Shown here: positions 38,396 to 54,884 of the stretch, piece by piece
How positions within the stretch are numbered: position 1 is the first letter of the stretch
How the letters are laid out: every line of letters begins with the position of its first letter
Assembly (NCBI GenBank): GCA_030159075.1
Contig: BROG01000045.1
Location: forward strand, 1,758,501 to 1,822,500
DNA length: 64,000 nucleotides
Direction: 5' to 3'
Origin: Atrina japonica
Taxonomy: Eukaryota; Mollusca; Bivalvia; Pterioida; Pinnidae
Notes under the pieces: generated by a model
The model's database searches: none
Seen by the model: the letters and a program-made list of their open reading frames with translations, nothing else
What the model was told of the DNA's origin: nothing
Program-made: the position numbers and the translations under genes

Positions 38396-38725
38396 AAAAT
38401 AGCCAAAATAAATGCCCAATACGATCGTTTCTGTCAACAAGACCTCATCAGCTGAGCTCCGGTTTGATATAAATGTATATTTCCGAAAGAAAAAGTGGCA
38501 TCATACAAGGTCAAATAATAAATCTAAATGTATTGCCAAAATCCATTTAGGAGTACCCACTATAAAATGAATATCTTAGCTTTGAGAAATTTAAATGGTG
38601 CTATATGAGTGAAATACTACTTTAGTATAAAAAAAATCGGCTAACCAGGTACTGGGTTTATTTACTTAGTTGTGGACTAAGTCGGTCCACCAGCAGTGGC
38701 AACGACCCGGTAGTTATGAATTTTA
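38396..38725 (+). pseudogene. Dispersed receptor-phosphatase-like gene fragment, copy 5
   Basis: Plus orientation: 'cgatcgtttctgtcaacaag', 'atcagctgagctccgg', 'tggcatcatacaaggtcaaa', then 'aaatggtgctat' and 'accaggtactgggttta', and finally 'ccaccagcagtggcaacgac'. One of the longer copies, and it shows the segment order clearly. The first part reads as 'TIVSVNKTSSAELRF'. Stops follow. Confidence 0.6.
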
Positions 38726-42128
<3,403 letters not shown>

Positions 42129-42257
42129 ACCATAAAACTTGAGAATTTACTCAAGTCTGAGAACATTCTCAAATTGACCTGCTCAACCAATCAGGTTTCA
42201 GGATTTACCACACTTGAGTAAAATTTCTAGACTTAAGTAATTCTTAAGTTTTATGGT
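42129..42257. mobile_element. Compact 129-bp inverted-repeat element (MITE)
   Basis: The left end 'accataaaacttgagaatt' and the reverse complement of the right end 'aattcttaagttttatggt' match at 18 of 19 positions. Internal words 'ttactcaagtctgagaa' and 'acttgagtaaaatttctaga' are also mutually inverted. A degraded relative may lie at 21948-22115. Confidence 0.75.
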
Positions 42258-42783
42258 ACTTAAGGTTCAACCAAGTTCTTTTGGTTGTTTGTGTCACTGC
42301 TCAGAGCGCAGGGAATTGACGGATACGTCTTGTGTGTCTTATGTATACACGAGGGAAATATTGACAAAAATCAACCGAAGAATAAACGTTTAACCATTCG
42401 AACTCATTAGAAAACGCTGATATCGAGTTATGCTTATTTACTCATTTTCGAACAGTTGTACGTAGAAAAAATTTGGTACGATACAATGAAACAGATTCAG
42501 AAATTTCGAAACTAAAACAAGATTCCAATGTTGAGTATCGGATTGTTTAATCATTCTCCCATTGTTAACAGAGTTTTCTTTCATTTTGACGGGGAATGAT
42601 TTTCATGTCAACCCATAGGGTATTGACAAGATACACGCGCTATGACATCACAATGCAATGTAGGGTGTCTGTGGCATCTACAATGCAGTGAATAATGTCA
42701 TATTTTATATGCGTAGATCTACATATACATGTATTTAAAACTTGGGAGAAAAATAATCAACCCCTACCTTGAGTGTATGACAA

Positions 42784-42880
42784 AGGAATCTCAATCCTTG
42801 GGATAAAATTCTTGAATGATAAACCCTCGGCAAGCCTTGGGTTTGTCATTCAAGAATCTTACCCTCGGATTGAGATTCCT
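42784..42880. repeat. Near-perfect hairpin, about 42-bp arms and about 12-nt loop
   Basis: Left arm starts 'aggaatctcaatcc' and ends 'attcttgaatgataaaccc'. The right arm starts 'gggtttgtcattcaagaat' and ends 'ggattgagattcct'. Short outer inverted words ('cccctac' / 'aggggtag') extend it. No coding role is evident. Confidence 0.85.
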
Positions 42881-44849
42881 AGGGGTAGATTCTGTTTTTT
42901 GAAATGTTGTATACCTGGACATTTTAGCTCCTGTTAAATTTTTGCTATTATCGTATCCGGATGAGAAGGCGAATCTAAACTGAAAGCTAAATAACTGAAT
43001 CACGCATATACATGATATTCATGAGACTATGGTGATTTAGGGCAAATTTGAGACGGGATGCAATGCAATGTTTTCTGTGATAAAGGGCGAAAATATCCAG
43101 AGGCGAAAAAATCCAGGTGTGTAGTAGGCCGTTTGATAACCAAGCGCTGGGTGAAAGAAGTTTAAATTGTTGATCTCTGTTAATATATTTTAAACAAAAA
43201 TCCTTATTGCATTGAAATGGAATTAACATATATATCTGAATATTCACAAATGCGTGAAATATTCTGCATGTGAAGTAAAATAACGACAAAATCAATCAAT
43301 AGAAAGCAACTAGTGAACAGATTTTCTTATCACTCGGAAATCAGAACAGTCGAATTACTCTCTTCTATTCTATGTTAAGGCTGTCCAAAACCTGAATTAA
43401 ACAAATGTTTTCAATAGAAACTTATATTGTACAATTATACTAAAGTTATTATTTGTGAAAATGGAATAAAATTGAAATGAAATGTTACATTTCTACTTGC
43501 CACACAACACATTTCACGAAAAGCAAAAACAGGAAGATTTCACTTTAGCTTCACAATGGAATACGGAATTGCATGTCGCTAATACCAAACTCCACTTAGT
43601 CAAGAAAAACGAATTACGCAATCAATAATGAATTGCTTTCTTGCCAAGTACTTTATGAGATGGATCATGCGAAATGTTTAACGAGCATGCACCAATCAGC
43701 AAAAAAAAAATCAAAAATAAAACGATAGAGGAGTGTTCACTTGAAATCATGGTGTTCATGAGTGTATTTTCACATCAGATAAATAAAATCGGTATGTTTC
43801 CCGAATTCGATCTGACGTAAGGTGTCCGTTTGATAGAAATTAATGTCTACATTCAGTCGATATTAATGGCAAAAAGTGTGCACTTTAAAAGTATTTTATC
43901 ACGTATTGCCATATGTAGAATTTTTATTCTTATTCTAATCTTTGGTCTTGGTTATTTTTTGTATGGGTTCTATAATGCTTATATAAGGAATCCTCAAAGA
44001 ATCACACATACTACATTTCTTTATCACTCCCGTAATTTGATATGACAAGAGGAATAATAAATGTAGATTATCATGTGATTCTTTTCATATTATATCCCAT
44101 ATTAACCCCTTACTCCCATATCAACCCTAGACTCCCTTATAAGCCCGAGATTTCCATATAAGCCCGGAATTCCCATATCTGACACGAAATATCAAGGGTT
44201 CATATTGAATATGATATGAAAAGTGTCATATAAGAAAGGTTTATAATGTACTCAAGAGACAAATACAAAAATAATGTTCTTATTCCAACATTATATGTAC
44301 CGGACTAACCATTCTCAGATTTTCTCTTCGAGTGTTTATGTTTTTCATTTCTTGAACAATTATTGCTCTGTCATTATGTTAAATATTTCAACGACCTCTT
44401 CTTTTTTCTTTCTTTCTTTATGAGATAGTCAGCTACCATAATCGTGTTTTTGTGAAAAACGTCAGAATGTCCTCGCTACCAGACGACATTTTAGAGTGTA
44501 GTTTTTTTTAATAACTGATACAACAAAAGCCTCGTTCTGAATAACTTGATATGGATGGCAAATATCGAAAGTGTCGCAAATGCAAAATAACAATATTTAG
44601 TAGGGAGTCTACCATTATCATAAGTAAAATTTTATGACAGTCGACGAAAGAGCACATTCAGTCTTTAAATTTCATTTCCATATCACATCGATATGTCAAT
44701 GTTTTAGTGAGCTGAATCCTTTTACATAAAAAAATGAAATAAATTCATGAAACTCATCCTTGGCATTATCATTTTTTTCATTCTTCTTGTTTTCCTCTTC
44801 TTCAACCACCTCATCTTCATCTTTTCTAATTATTATTATCAATACAATT
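42881..44849. other. Intergenic with one small membrane-like ORF and a minisatellite
   Basis: A 71-codon plus-strand frame at 43830-44045 has a hydrophobic stretch ('IFILILIFGLGYFLYGFY') but no other support, so it is not called a gene. 44095-44185 shows a degenerate about 23-bp repeat of 'cccatat(a/c)aaccc'-like words. Confidence 0.4.
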
Positions 44850-46052
<1,203 letters not shown>

Positions 46053-46166
46053 AACTGACACAAGATGATCCTCGGACATATTTATAGTCACTAGCAGGTT
46101 ACTACCTTTAAATATACCACTGTCGATGAGGATATACCTGAATCGTTTATTATTAAACGCCTGGAA

Positions 46167-46208
46167 ATGATCGTTGGTTTATATGAAAGGTATGTTGTGC
46201 GCTTGTAG
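46167..46208 (+). promoter_or_regulatory. Upstream ORF overlapping the main start
   Basis: An ATG at 46167 opens a 13-codon frame ending at TAG 46206-46208. It overlaps the candidate main starts at 46183 and 46192 in a different frame. Another short uORF starts at 46065. If the transcript begins upstream, this arrangement would reduce initiation at the main frame. That is inference from sequence only. Confidence 0.4.
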
Positions 46209-47532
46209 TGAGCAGACGTATGACTGCGGTCCAATTATTGACCTCGATACGGTTTTACAGGACTACGCTTGGAAAGAACTTAAACGAGACGCCCGTTGGT
46301 ATCAAGGCCCTCTTATGCGCAGATCTTACTACAATATTGAAATACCATGGAATTTTTACGAGTTCGAACACACGACAACACGATTTGCTCATCGTACTTT
46401 TGAATCTGGAAGAAGGAGTGGTTTCAGAGAGAAAAAGCAAGTTGAACTTTTTTCAACAGACTATAAAAACAATACCGGTAAAGAACAAGTTTATAACCTG
46501 AAAACACAACGACAAACACAAGCCAGAACTCTTGTTTCCTTTCAACGAGGGTTTGTCATCAAAGGCAAAGCGAATTTTAAATTAAAAATACCCGATAGAT
46601 ATGGTCATTGCGGTGTAACTGCAACGGCAGATGGACATTTACGAGTTACAAAAAGAGGAGAAATTCTAGAGGAAATGTTTACTTGGCAGTGCGATAGTGA
46701 TATTACTGTCGATCCGTATCATATAACTAAAGTTACATTGCTTGTTACAGAAGATGAGTTTATGGCCGATTTTGAAGTCAGAACAAAAATGCGCATGCCA
46801 ACAGGAGAGGCGCCAATTATATTGAAACGAAAGCGTGATAATCATATTCATGCCGTTTTACTGATATCCGACTTGCGAGAAGTGTTTTCAGACTTGAACC
46901 ACACAAATATTAATGTATTAAAATCAGAGGATGGATCCAAATCTGACACTATAATTGAATTTGTTACAACAGGTGTTATGGAAAGTGTTAGATGGAAAGA
47001 ACAAAAGATATGCATTGAATCTAGACCAATTGGCCCTGCTGATAACGATACGAGTGAAAATCAGTACGATATTCCTTCATACTCGAAAGATATATATAGC
47101 CGTGTTATCAAGCACGCTACAAAAGAACCAACACGTCAGGAAAGGTCAGAAACTTTTTCAGACTCAAAAAACAACGACCGTAGTTTTAAAGGATTCAAAG
47201 TGGAAACAAAAGATTTGCGATTCAGTATAATTCCAAACATTGTTACGGAAAGTCCGGAGGAGGCGTTTGAAAAAGAGTGTTCCTCTGCATTAGATGAACA
47301 GTCATTGGTTCGTTCTGTCTTTCCAACAATTCGTCTTCAGGAAAAGGAGAAAGCGAAGGCAGATAATGAAGATAGATCAGAGCTGCCTCCGTACAAGTTT
47401 GTATCAGATATGCCTCTCAAAGTTATACGAGAATTAAGTTTAGAGGATAAAGAGAAAATTGAGGAGCAGGAAAATGTGGGTACGCCCGATTCGTCAGATT
47501 CTCAAAAAGTCGCAAAAGTCACAAGCGTGTGA
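46183..47532 (+). CDS. Aerolysin/ETX-MTX2-like protein with charged C-terminal extension
   Basis: Open frame of 449 codons bounded upstream by an in-frame TGA at 46168. The first ATG is 46183 and a second, in better context, is 46192. Residues about 14-85 form an N-terminal region ('GPIIDLDTVLQDYAWKEL'). Residues about 87-280 look like the elongated beta lobe of aerolysin/ETX-MTX2 proteins: an alternating Thr/Gln/Arg strand, 'SFQRGFVIKGKANFKLKIP', then a Gly/Thr-rich turn, 'FTWQCDSDITVDPY' and 'TKVTLLVTEDEFMADFEV'. Animal proteins of this fold are mostly uncharacterised; some form membrane pores. Residues about 285-449 are hydrophilic, rich in Glu, Lys and Ser, with no predicted domain. No signal peptide is visible, so it is either cytoplasmic or missing an upstream exon. 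The uninterrupted frame suggests an intact gene. Pore formation is not demonstrated by sequence. Confidence 0.7.
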   Translation: MKGMLCACSEQTYDCGPIIDLDTVLQDYAWKELKRDARWYQGPLMRRSYYNIEIPWNFYEFEHTTTRFAHRTFESGRRSGFREKKQVELFSTDYKNNTGKEQVYNLKTQRQTQARTLVSFQRGFVIKGKANFKLKIPDRYGHCGVTATADGHLRVTKRGEILEEMFTWQCDSDITVDPYHITKVTLLVTEDEFMADFEVRTKMRMPTGEAPIILKRKRDNHIHAVLLISDLREVFSDLNHTNINVLKSEDGSKSDTIIEFVTTGVMESVRWKEQKICIESRPIGPADNDTSENQYDIPSYSKDIYSRVIKHATKEPTRQERSETFSDSKNNDRSFKGFKVETKDLRFSIIPNIVTESPEEAFEKECSSALDEQSLVRSVFPTIRLQEKEKAKADNEDRSELPPYKFVSDMPLKVIRELSLEDKEKIEEQENVGTPDSSDSQKVAKVTSV

Positions 47533-47731
47533 TCACGCTTAAAGTATACACTGGAGAAAAATGGAATATAGTCAAAGGTTTTAGAGAAAACATGAGATAA
47601 TGTGGATTTGGATGATAGCAGCTTTGGACCAGGTTTATGTTACCGAGTCAAATAACGACGATACAATCCTATATTGCTGACATATTAGAAAGTTGGCAGT
47701 AGCGTGAACGCATCTGTAAACTGAATCAGAT

Positions 47732-47863
47732 ATGTTATGCAAATTAGAGGAGACACTGCCAGAATTGGAAACAAATAAAATGGTCGATGAAAATAGCAAA
47801 GATGAGGATGTCGTCGGACATAAACAAGAACAACCCAGCTTTGATAAAATCTCTTTGGAGTAA
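47732..47863 (+). CDS. Small acidic ORF downstream of the aerolysin-like gene
   Basis: A 43-codon frame, Glu/Asp/Lys-rich ('KDEDVVGHKQEQPSFDKI'), has a composition like the C-terminal extension of the upstream protein. It may be a remnant of a longer former tail, an alternative last exon, or chance. The sequence between shows further acidic, tail-like peptides broken by stops. An AATAAA lies within it at 47774-47779. Confidence 0.25.
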   Translation: MLCKLEETLPELETNKMVDENSKDEDVVGHKQEQPSFDKISLE

Positions 47864-49194
47864 AACACCCTCTATTGTAGATTTTCAGTTTTCGGTGGAT
47901 GATAATTGTTTTATTTGTTATAACCTGACACTTAATAACGTATAGATTTACATTTTTATTACACGAACATTTAGTTTCTGCATTTTCCAGATAGTATGCG
48001 CAACCTATATAATGATTTAGAATTGACCTAGAATTCCTTCGACACGATGTTTAATTCAGATCGTCTGCATACACAATTCTTCACTTAAATCAAATATCGA
48101 GCCTAGAACTTGATTTGCAGATTACTTTGAAATTTGATATTATGGACTGATAAAATATAATATTACAGCTAAATTATTTGGCACGTATGAAATACAATTA
48201 ACATGTTCATTTTATTATTTTAGGGCGATGGGAAAAATAGTCCTTTGTTTATACGATAATTTAACTCTATTACAAATTTCAATCACTATTTTGCATGGAC
48301 ACAAATTTGTATTTGTACATGTTAATTCACAGGATTAATGTAGAGAAAATATGAAACTGAAGTAAAAAAAAGTCCTTAGTTGATTGAAATCAATTAAAAT
48401 ATTAAACCTATATCAGAGCTTTTGCAGTTATTTTTGCACCAGTTTAGTTGAAAATATTTTAAATATTCAGGTTGTTGGATGCTGAAAACATCCGCTATTT
48501 ATCAAGGGATTTTCCACACTCTTTTGAAAATGGGGCCTGGGCCTTTTGAATTGGAAATGCTAGCAACATTTTGATAGAATTGGGAAATCTAAAAAAAGAA
48601 ACCCTCAAAACTAGGTGAAAATACAAGAATCTCATTTGGCTTCAATTGGGAAATTCCGACTGCAAATTGAGGAAAATGCATTGCTTTTACATTGGAAATG
48701 GGGCCTTCTTTTCGCCCTGTACCATAGGATGGAAAATCCCTTTTATAACATTGCTTCTCATTACAATATTTCGCTATCAGAAATGTGGATATATTTGTTC
48801 GATAATAGTGATACAACTCTGTTTATGTATTAATTAATGACTGGTTGGTAGAATGTCCTCGTAGTGTTTTACTAAACTGCTGTCCAAAACAACATGAGAG
48901 CATAGTTCCCACCTTAGTAGGCATAAATAGTTCTAAAAGTGAATCCTATAGCCCTAGGTTGTATGATATTTGATTATCCTCTCATGCTACAGTGCTAGTA
49001 TGTGAGTCTGTCTACGGAAGATAACCCCGTCAATTAGAAAGTTATAGTACCCGGTATATGTCTAATAGCGTCCGGCACCGCTCACTATCATTTCAGAGTA
49101 GCAGTGACGTTATCCAATGAAGTTCTATTCATTAAGTGATGTACTAAATTCCTACTTTAATCTATATCGGACGGCTGTAATAGATCGTGATGCT
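47864..49194. other. Intergenic, one probable repeat
   Basis: 48525-48780 contains words ('aatggggccttcttttcgcc') that I associate with dispersed bivalve repeats. Only one copy is present here, so this is weak. No gene seen. Confidence 0.35.
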
Positions 49195-49279
49195 AATTTG
49201 TCCGTTGTACCTGATTACACCTGCTTCTTTCAAGAGGTATTGGCTTGTCCAATATTGACTCATAACATATATTATATTT

Positions 49280-49530
49280 TGATTTGATTTTTTAAAGTGT
49301 TTTACGTCACACTCAACAATTTTTCAGTTATATGATGGCAGCCAGTTTTTAATGGTGGAGAAGTGAGCCCGGTTATCCGGGAAGAGACCACCGGCCTTCC
49401 GCTAGTAGACTGGCAACCTTCCTCACAAAAGTCAGTATAGATTCCAGTGGGCTTCGAACCTGCGCTGACCAGAAGCGAAAGACTTCATGGTTCAAAGCGT
49501 GATGCTCTAACCACTCGATCACGGAGATAT
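49280..49530 (-). mobile_element. tRNA-derived SINE, reference copy of the main family
   Basis: On the minus strand the head reads 'gatcgagtggttagagc' (A box) and 'aggttcgaagcc' (B box). The body contains 'gaggaaggttgccagtc', 'gccggtggtctcttcccgg' and 'ctccaccattaaaaactgg'. The end 'tgagtgtgacgtaaaacac' is a conserved tail. About 250 bp and nearly complete, it defines the family of seven or more fragments in this window. Confidence 0.85.
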
Positions 49531-49539
49531 TTGAAATTA

Positions 49540-49790
49540 TAATGCAGGAACTCAAGTTTTAGCGTATTTTCAAGAGGTCCTCGTTTGTCCAATATTGACT
49601 CAAAGCATATGATATTATAATGCAGGAACTCAAATTTGAGCGTATTTTCAAGAGGTCCTCGTTTGTCCAATATTGACTCAAAGCATATGATACTATAATG
49701 CAGAAGCTCAAATTTGAGCATATTTTCAAGAGGTCCTCGTTTGTCCAATATTGACTCAAAGCATATGATATTATGCTGCAGGAGCTCAAA
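49540..49790. repeat. 78-bp tandem repeat derived from a retroelement tail
   Basis: Three full units, with 'aggtcctcg' at 49575 and 49653 (78 bp apart). The unit includes 'aagaggtcctcgtttgtcca', a variant of the RT-element tail 'cagaggtccgtgtttgtcca'. A partial unit lies earlier at 49235-49270, on the other side of the SINE. The period of 26 codons yields open minus-strand frames that are artefacts. Confidence 0.85.
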
Positions 49791-50609
<819 letters not shown>

Positions 50610-50629
50610 TTAACAATATCAATGTTTTA

Positions 50630-50770
50630 GTTTTACAAAAGAGGCCAAAACAAATTCTCAGGATGATCGTTTCTTTCAAAAAGACTTCATCATTTGAGCT
50701 CGAATTTAATATAAAAGTATATTTCGGAAAGAAATAATAAATCTCAATGTATTGCCAAATCATATCGTTG
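50630..50770 (+). pseudogene. Dispersed receptor-phosphatase-like gene fragment, copy 6
   Basis: 'gatcgtttctttcaaaaaga', 'atcatttgagctcgaattt' and 'aataaatctcaatgtattgc' match the 38.4 kb copy. It directly precedes a retroelement tail. Confidence 0.55.
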
Positions 50771-50779
50771 GTTTGACTA

Positions 50780-50940
50780 ATTGCATTTTATATGGATCTA
50801 AAGACTCACGGCATTTTGACCAATCACCAGGGATCCTTCCTCCTCCAAAACACCTGGTCCCATCACTAGTTCTTTCATAGTGCCGTATTTGTTCGATATT
50901 TGTATAGTGTTTAAAGACTTCCTTCTGGTTAAAACGTTTG
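50780..50940 (+). mobile_element. Retroelement 3' tail, diverged
   Basis: 'gactcacggcattttgacc', 'gatccttcctcctcc' and 'cacctggtcccatcac' match the tail at 22.9 kb. Confidence 0.65.
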
Positions 50941-51494
<554 letters not shown>

Positions 51495-51563
51495 TGTATA
51501 ATTGTCACTGTCGTCATTATTTGTTGCTTATTCCAGAAGCGGTGTAAATCAGATGTGGATACT

Positions 51564-52520
51564 TAAAAATTCTAAACAGCTTTTAGAAAATTTGAAGGCA
51601 CAAAATTTTTCTTGAATTCACAGTATCAAAACTTATGACTTCTCTACTCTTTACACTACTATTCCACATAAAAAATTAAAAGAAAGACTTTTCAGCTTCA
51701 TATACAACTTTTTTTCACTAAAGGTGGTACCCGAAAATTTGAATATCTAGTGATTGGCTATCAGGATACTTATTTCGTCAAACACCACTCTGATTCTACA
51801 CATAAATAAACTGAGGCTGATATAAAAAAAAACATGCTGGAATTTCTAATAGACAATATATTTGTAATGTTCGGAGACATGGTCTTTCAACAAATTGCCG
51901 GCATCCCTATAGGAACCAATTCTGCTCCTTTATTGGCCGACCTGTTCTTTTATGCATACGAAGCAGACTTCATTCAGAAACTGCTGGATCAAAAGAAGAA
52001 AAAGTTTAACGGTGTCCTTTAATTTGACATTTAGATATATCGACGACGTTTTGTCAATTAATAATGACAATTTTCATACATATGTCAATGCGATATATCC
52101 CAGCGAACTAGAAATTAAAGATACAACAGAATCAAGCACACACGCTTCATACTTAGACATTTTACTTAATATAACACAGACGGGAAATTAGCAACTAAGC
52201 TATACGACAAACGCGACGATTTCGGCTTTCCCATCGTAAATTTTCCACATTTAAGTAGTAATATCCCCCAGTCACCCGCATATGGAGTTTATATTTCACA
52301 AATGATCCAATATACCAGGGCGTGTACAACATAGGAAGATTTCATATACAGAGGTAAACTATTCACTGACAAATTATTGACACAGGGATATCGAAAACCG
52401 CGTTTAATGTCAACGTTCCGCAAATTTTACGGTCGGTATAATAGTCTTGTTTACGACTACTCTGTTTCACTAAGTGAAATGTTGAGTTGTCTTTTCGTTG
52501 GCGGTTGTTGAGATGTCTGT
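51564..52520 (+). pseudogene. Reverse transcriptase pseudogene, best copy of the family
   Basis: Motif blocks appear in order but in changing frames. 'TYDFSTLYTTIPH' (near 51628-51669) matches the region around the first catalytic Asp. 'GIPIGTNSAPLLADLF' lies at 51900-51947. 'FRYIDDVLS', with catalytic YIDD at 52036-52047, comes next, then 'ASYLDILLNI'. The C-terminal region seen at 22.5 kb follows. Frame breaks occur between 51670 and 51830, near 52015 and near 52185, and there is an in-frame stop near 52333. No endonuclease domain was found upstream, because the copy starts at about 51564 next to the (AAT)n tract. Motif style suggests the Penelope-like/LINE area of reverse transcriptases; class uncertain. 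Confidence 0.8.
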
Positions 52521-52735
52521 ACCAATTGTGACGAGGATACACTCCTCACTTGTTTCATTGGACTTGACTATGGACTTACGGCGGGTGTGACCGGTCGACA
52601 TGGGAAGCTTACTCCTCCATGGCACCTGATCCCACCTCTTGGTTTCCAGAGGTCCGTGTTTGTCCATTTTTACCGGATTTGTATGTATGTCCTGGACATT
52701 CTATTGATTTATACTTTGGCATCTGAATTTTTTTT
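52521..52735 (+). mobile_element. Retroelement 3' tail of the 52 kb copy
   Basis: Near-identical to 22850-23055 and 17235-17435, ending 'gatttatactttggcatctg' plus a T-run. Confidence 0.8.
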
Positions 52736-53087
52736 TATATAGTTAGGTTTTGAAGTATTCGTTACTTTAACTAATTAAATATTGCCTGTATCAGATATAA
52801 AACTTGACAAAAATTCATGTTCATTGTGTATGTGAATGGATCCCAGTCAGATGTATTTATTAAAGACGAAAGCAAAAAAAAGCGAAAGTAAAATATGCAA
52901 AACTGAGAAAAAATGAGAAACGGATAAAGACTTACATTATGGCAATTCGTAACTGGAATCACGTGACATGAAATAGTTTACAACGAAATGTACATGACAT
53001 CATGTAAAGCATGCTTAACAGTTAATAAAGAAAACAGACAATGTGTGTGATATACGCAGGTTATAACATTGATACTTTAAATAAGAT
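52736..53087. other. Intergenic, nothing recognised
   Basis: No feature seen. Confidence 0.4.
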
Positions 53088-53393
53088 TAACGGGGCATTA
53101 ACTGTGTTTTTTCAAAACAATTCTTTCACTTCGTAGATTGATATACAATAACAAATAAGAATACATACAGACATAAAAATTCTTAAAATACTATATATTT
53201 TGTGAAAATTGCTTGAGAAATCCAGATTTGGCACTTGATTAAATCAACCTTACTATTTGTATTTGAATGCCACATTTAATTCACGACCTCTTTCACAAAA
53301 TATATAGGATATATAAGATATTTATGCCTGTTTTAGCTCTTTTTAAAAAATATCGAAGCAATTTATTTCGCTAAACACAGCTAATGCCCTTTT
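53088..53393 (-). mobile_element. Long-inverted-repeat MITE, copy 4
   Basis: Ends 'acggggcattaactgtg' and 'aacacagctaatgccct'. The centre 'gcttgagaaatccagatttg' is inverted relative to the 15.5 kb copy. The shortest of the six. Confidence 0.85.
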
Positions 53394-53436
53394 AGTATGT
53401 CTATTTTCATAAAATAGGACTTGCGATTTGGATTTG

Positions 53437-53690
53437 CTTGTTTGTGCTTTTGCTTATTTGTTTGTTTGTTTTCCTGTTAGTGTTTTTGCTGGTTTGTTTG
53501 TTGGTTTTTCGGTTGTGTTTTTGCTGGTTTGTTTGGTTTTTTGTTTGTTGGTTTTTGGTTTTTCGGTTGTTTTTGCTGGTTTGTTTTTTGGTTTGTTTTT
53601 CGGTTGTTTGTTTGTTTTTCGATTTTGCTGTTTTGCTTTTTTGCTGGTTTTTTCGTTTGTTTTTTTTCTTTTCGTGTCATTGTTATTTTG
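53437..53690. repeat. Degenerate (GTTT)n-based tract
   Basis: About 250 bp of T/G-only sequence built from GTTT, GCTGGTTT and 'tttttcggtt' words. Long open frames on both strands are by-products of the composition. Confidence 0.85.
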
Positions 53691-54884
53691 CGTCCCGCAA
53701 AATTGTTTTAAAATCATACAGGTTGTCATTTTGATAAATAAAATTCCCCGTGATTAGCCCAACACTTTTATTAAAAAGTCTTAAAAGATACATTCCTATA
53801 GCAATTTAACATATCATGCTTATATTGCCAAGAATGAAAGAAATACACTGACGATTGACATTCCTGACAACCATGTAAAAATACAAATGTTCACCCACCC
53901 ATTATTCACATTCGATTTACTACCACAAATACGACATTTTATTAAGATTTTTCAACCTGGATTTTTTAACATTTCATGTGTATAAATGTCGAATAGATTT
54001 ATTTGAAATTTTGAATAATAAAACAAAATCCGTTTTGCAAGCTTATATGTTTTTAACGTATCAAGACTCGGAACATTAGAGTAAAGGTCATCCAAAATAT
54101 CCTTGTTGTTTTAAGGAAAATACCTCATGTAATTATACAAATGTCCAATCTTCAACTATAAGGCTTCACAATCAACATAAATGATCAAATTCTTCAGGAT
54201 ATCTTAGCTGTACATCTATCTCTAGTTTTATTTTTATTTTTTTTTTATTTTTTATTTTATATAGAAGACAATGCATTAGATGTGTTACAAAGCCTTTGTC
54301 CAGACTTACTTGCAAATATTGCATGTACCACGACGATATCAATTTCCATATAATACTATAAATATGCTGTATGAATGGAATTCTTAGAGAGCCGCAAATT
54401 CAGCGTTTTGTCTGTAAATAGCTATATATCATTTTAGCGAGAAGTAATTTTGCGATTTTATAATTACCAACAAAAAATTAAAAAAGGAATGAATTGTTAA
54501 CGATATTCAATTTTAGTGATCTCAATTCTCTCGCTAATAATGTCAAAATTTAATCCCCACTAAAATTCGGCATATACGGTAATACCAAAAAATATAAGGA
54601 ACATAAAACACACAATGAAAGCTTATATCAGAGGATCTGAGTTGCATTTACTTATATTGTATTCTTCATTACGTAGAAAAAAATAACGTTCTCAGTGACT
54701 CAGTTACCAGTGAGTTATTAAAGGTAGCCATGGTGCTTTCACCATTCGCCCAGCGAGATAAAAGTTAAAGACGAGGCGTAAAACAGGATTTTGTGTTATA
54801 GAAGGCGTTGTACATTGCAGAAGCATCATTTCCTTGACATTGACAATTACGCAAGACACTTATGGCACGTCTCGGTATCTAGTT
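53691..54884. other. Intergenic, nothing recognised
   Basis: T-rich tract near 54225-54255; no gene seen. Confidence 0.5.

Noticed and set aside
43830..44045. 71-codon ORF with a hydrophobic segment
   Set aside because: AT-rich DNA readily gives hydrophobic frames. No homologue recognised, no splice or polyadenylation context.
49485..49789. Repetitive minus-strand protein with a 26-residue period
   Set aside because: Product of the 78-bp tandem repeat (26 codons) derived from a retroelement tail.
53428..53757. Phe/Val/Leu-rich membrane-like protein, and Lys/Asn/Thr-rich one on the other strand
   Set aside because: Sequence is a T/G-only degenerate (GTTT)n tract; the hydrophobic look comes from T-rich codons.
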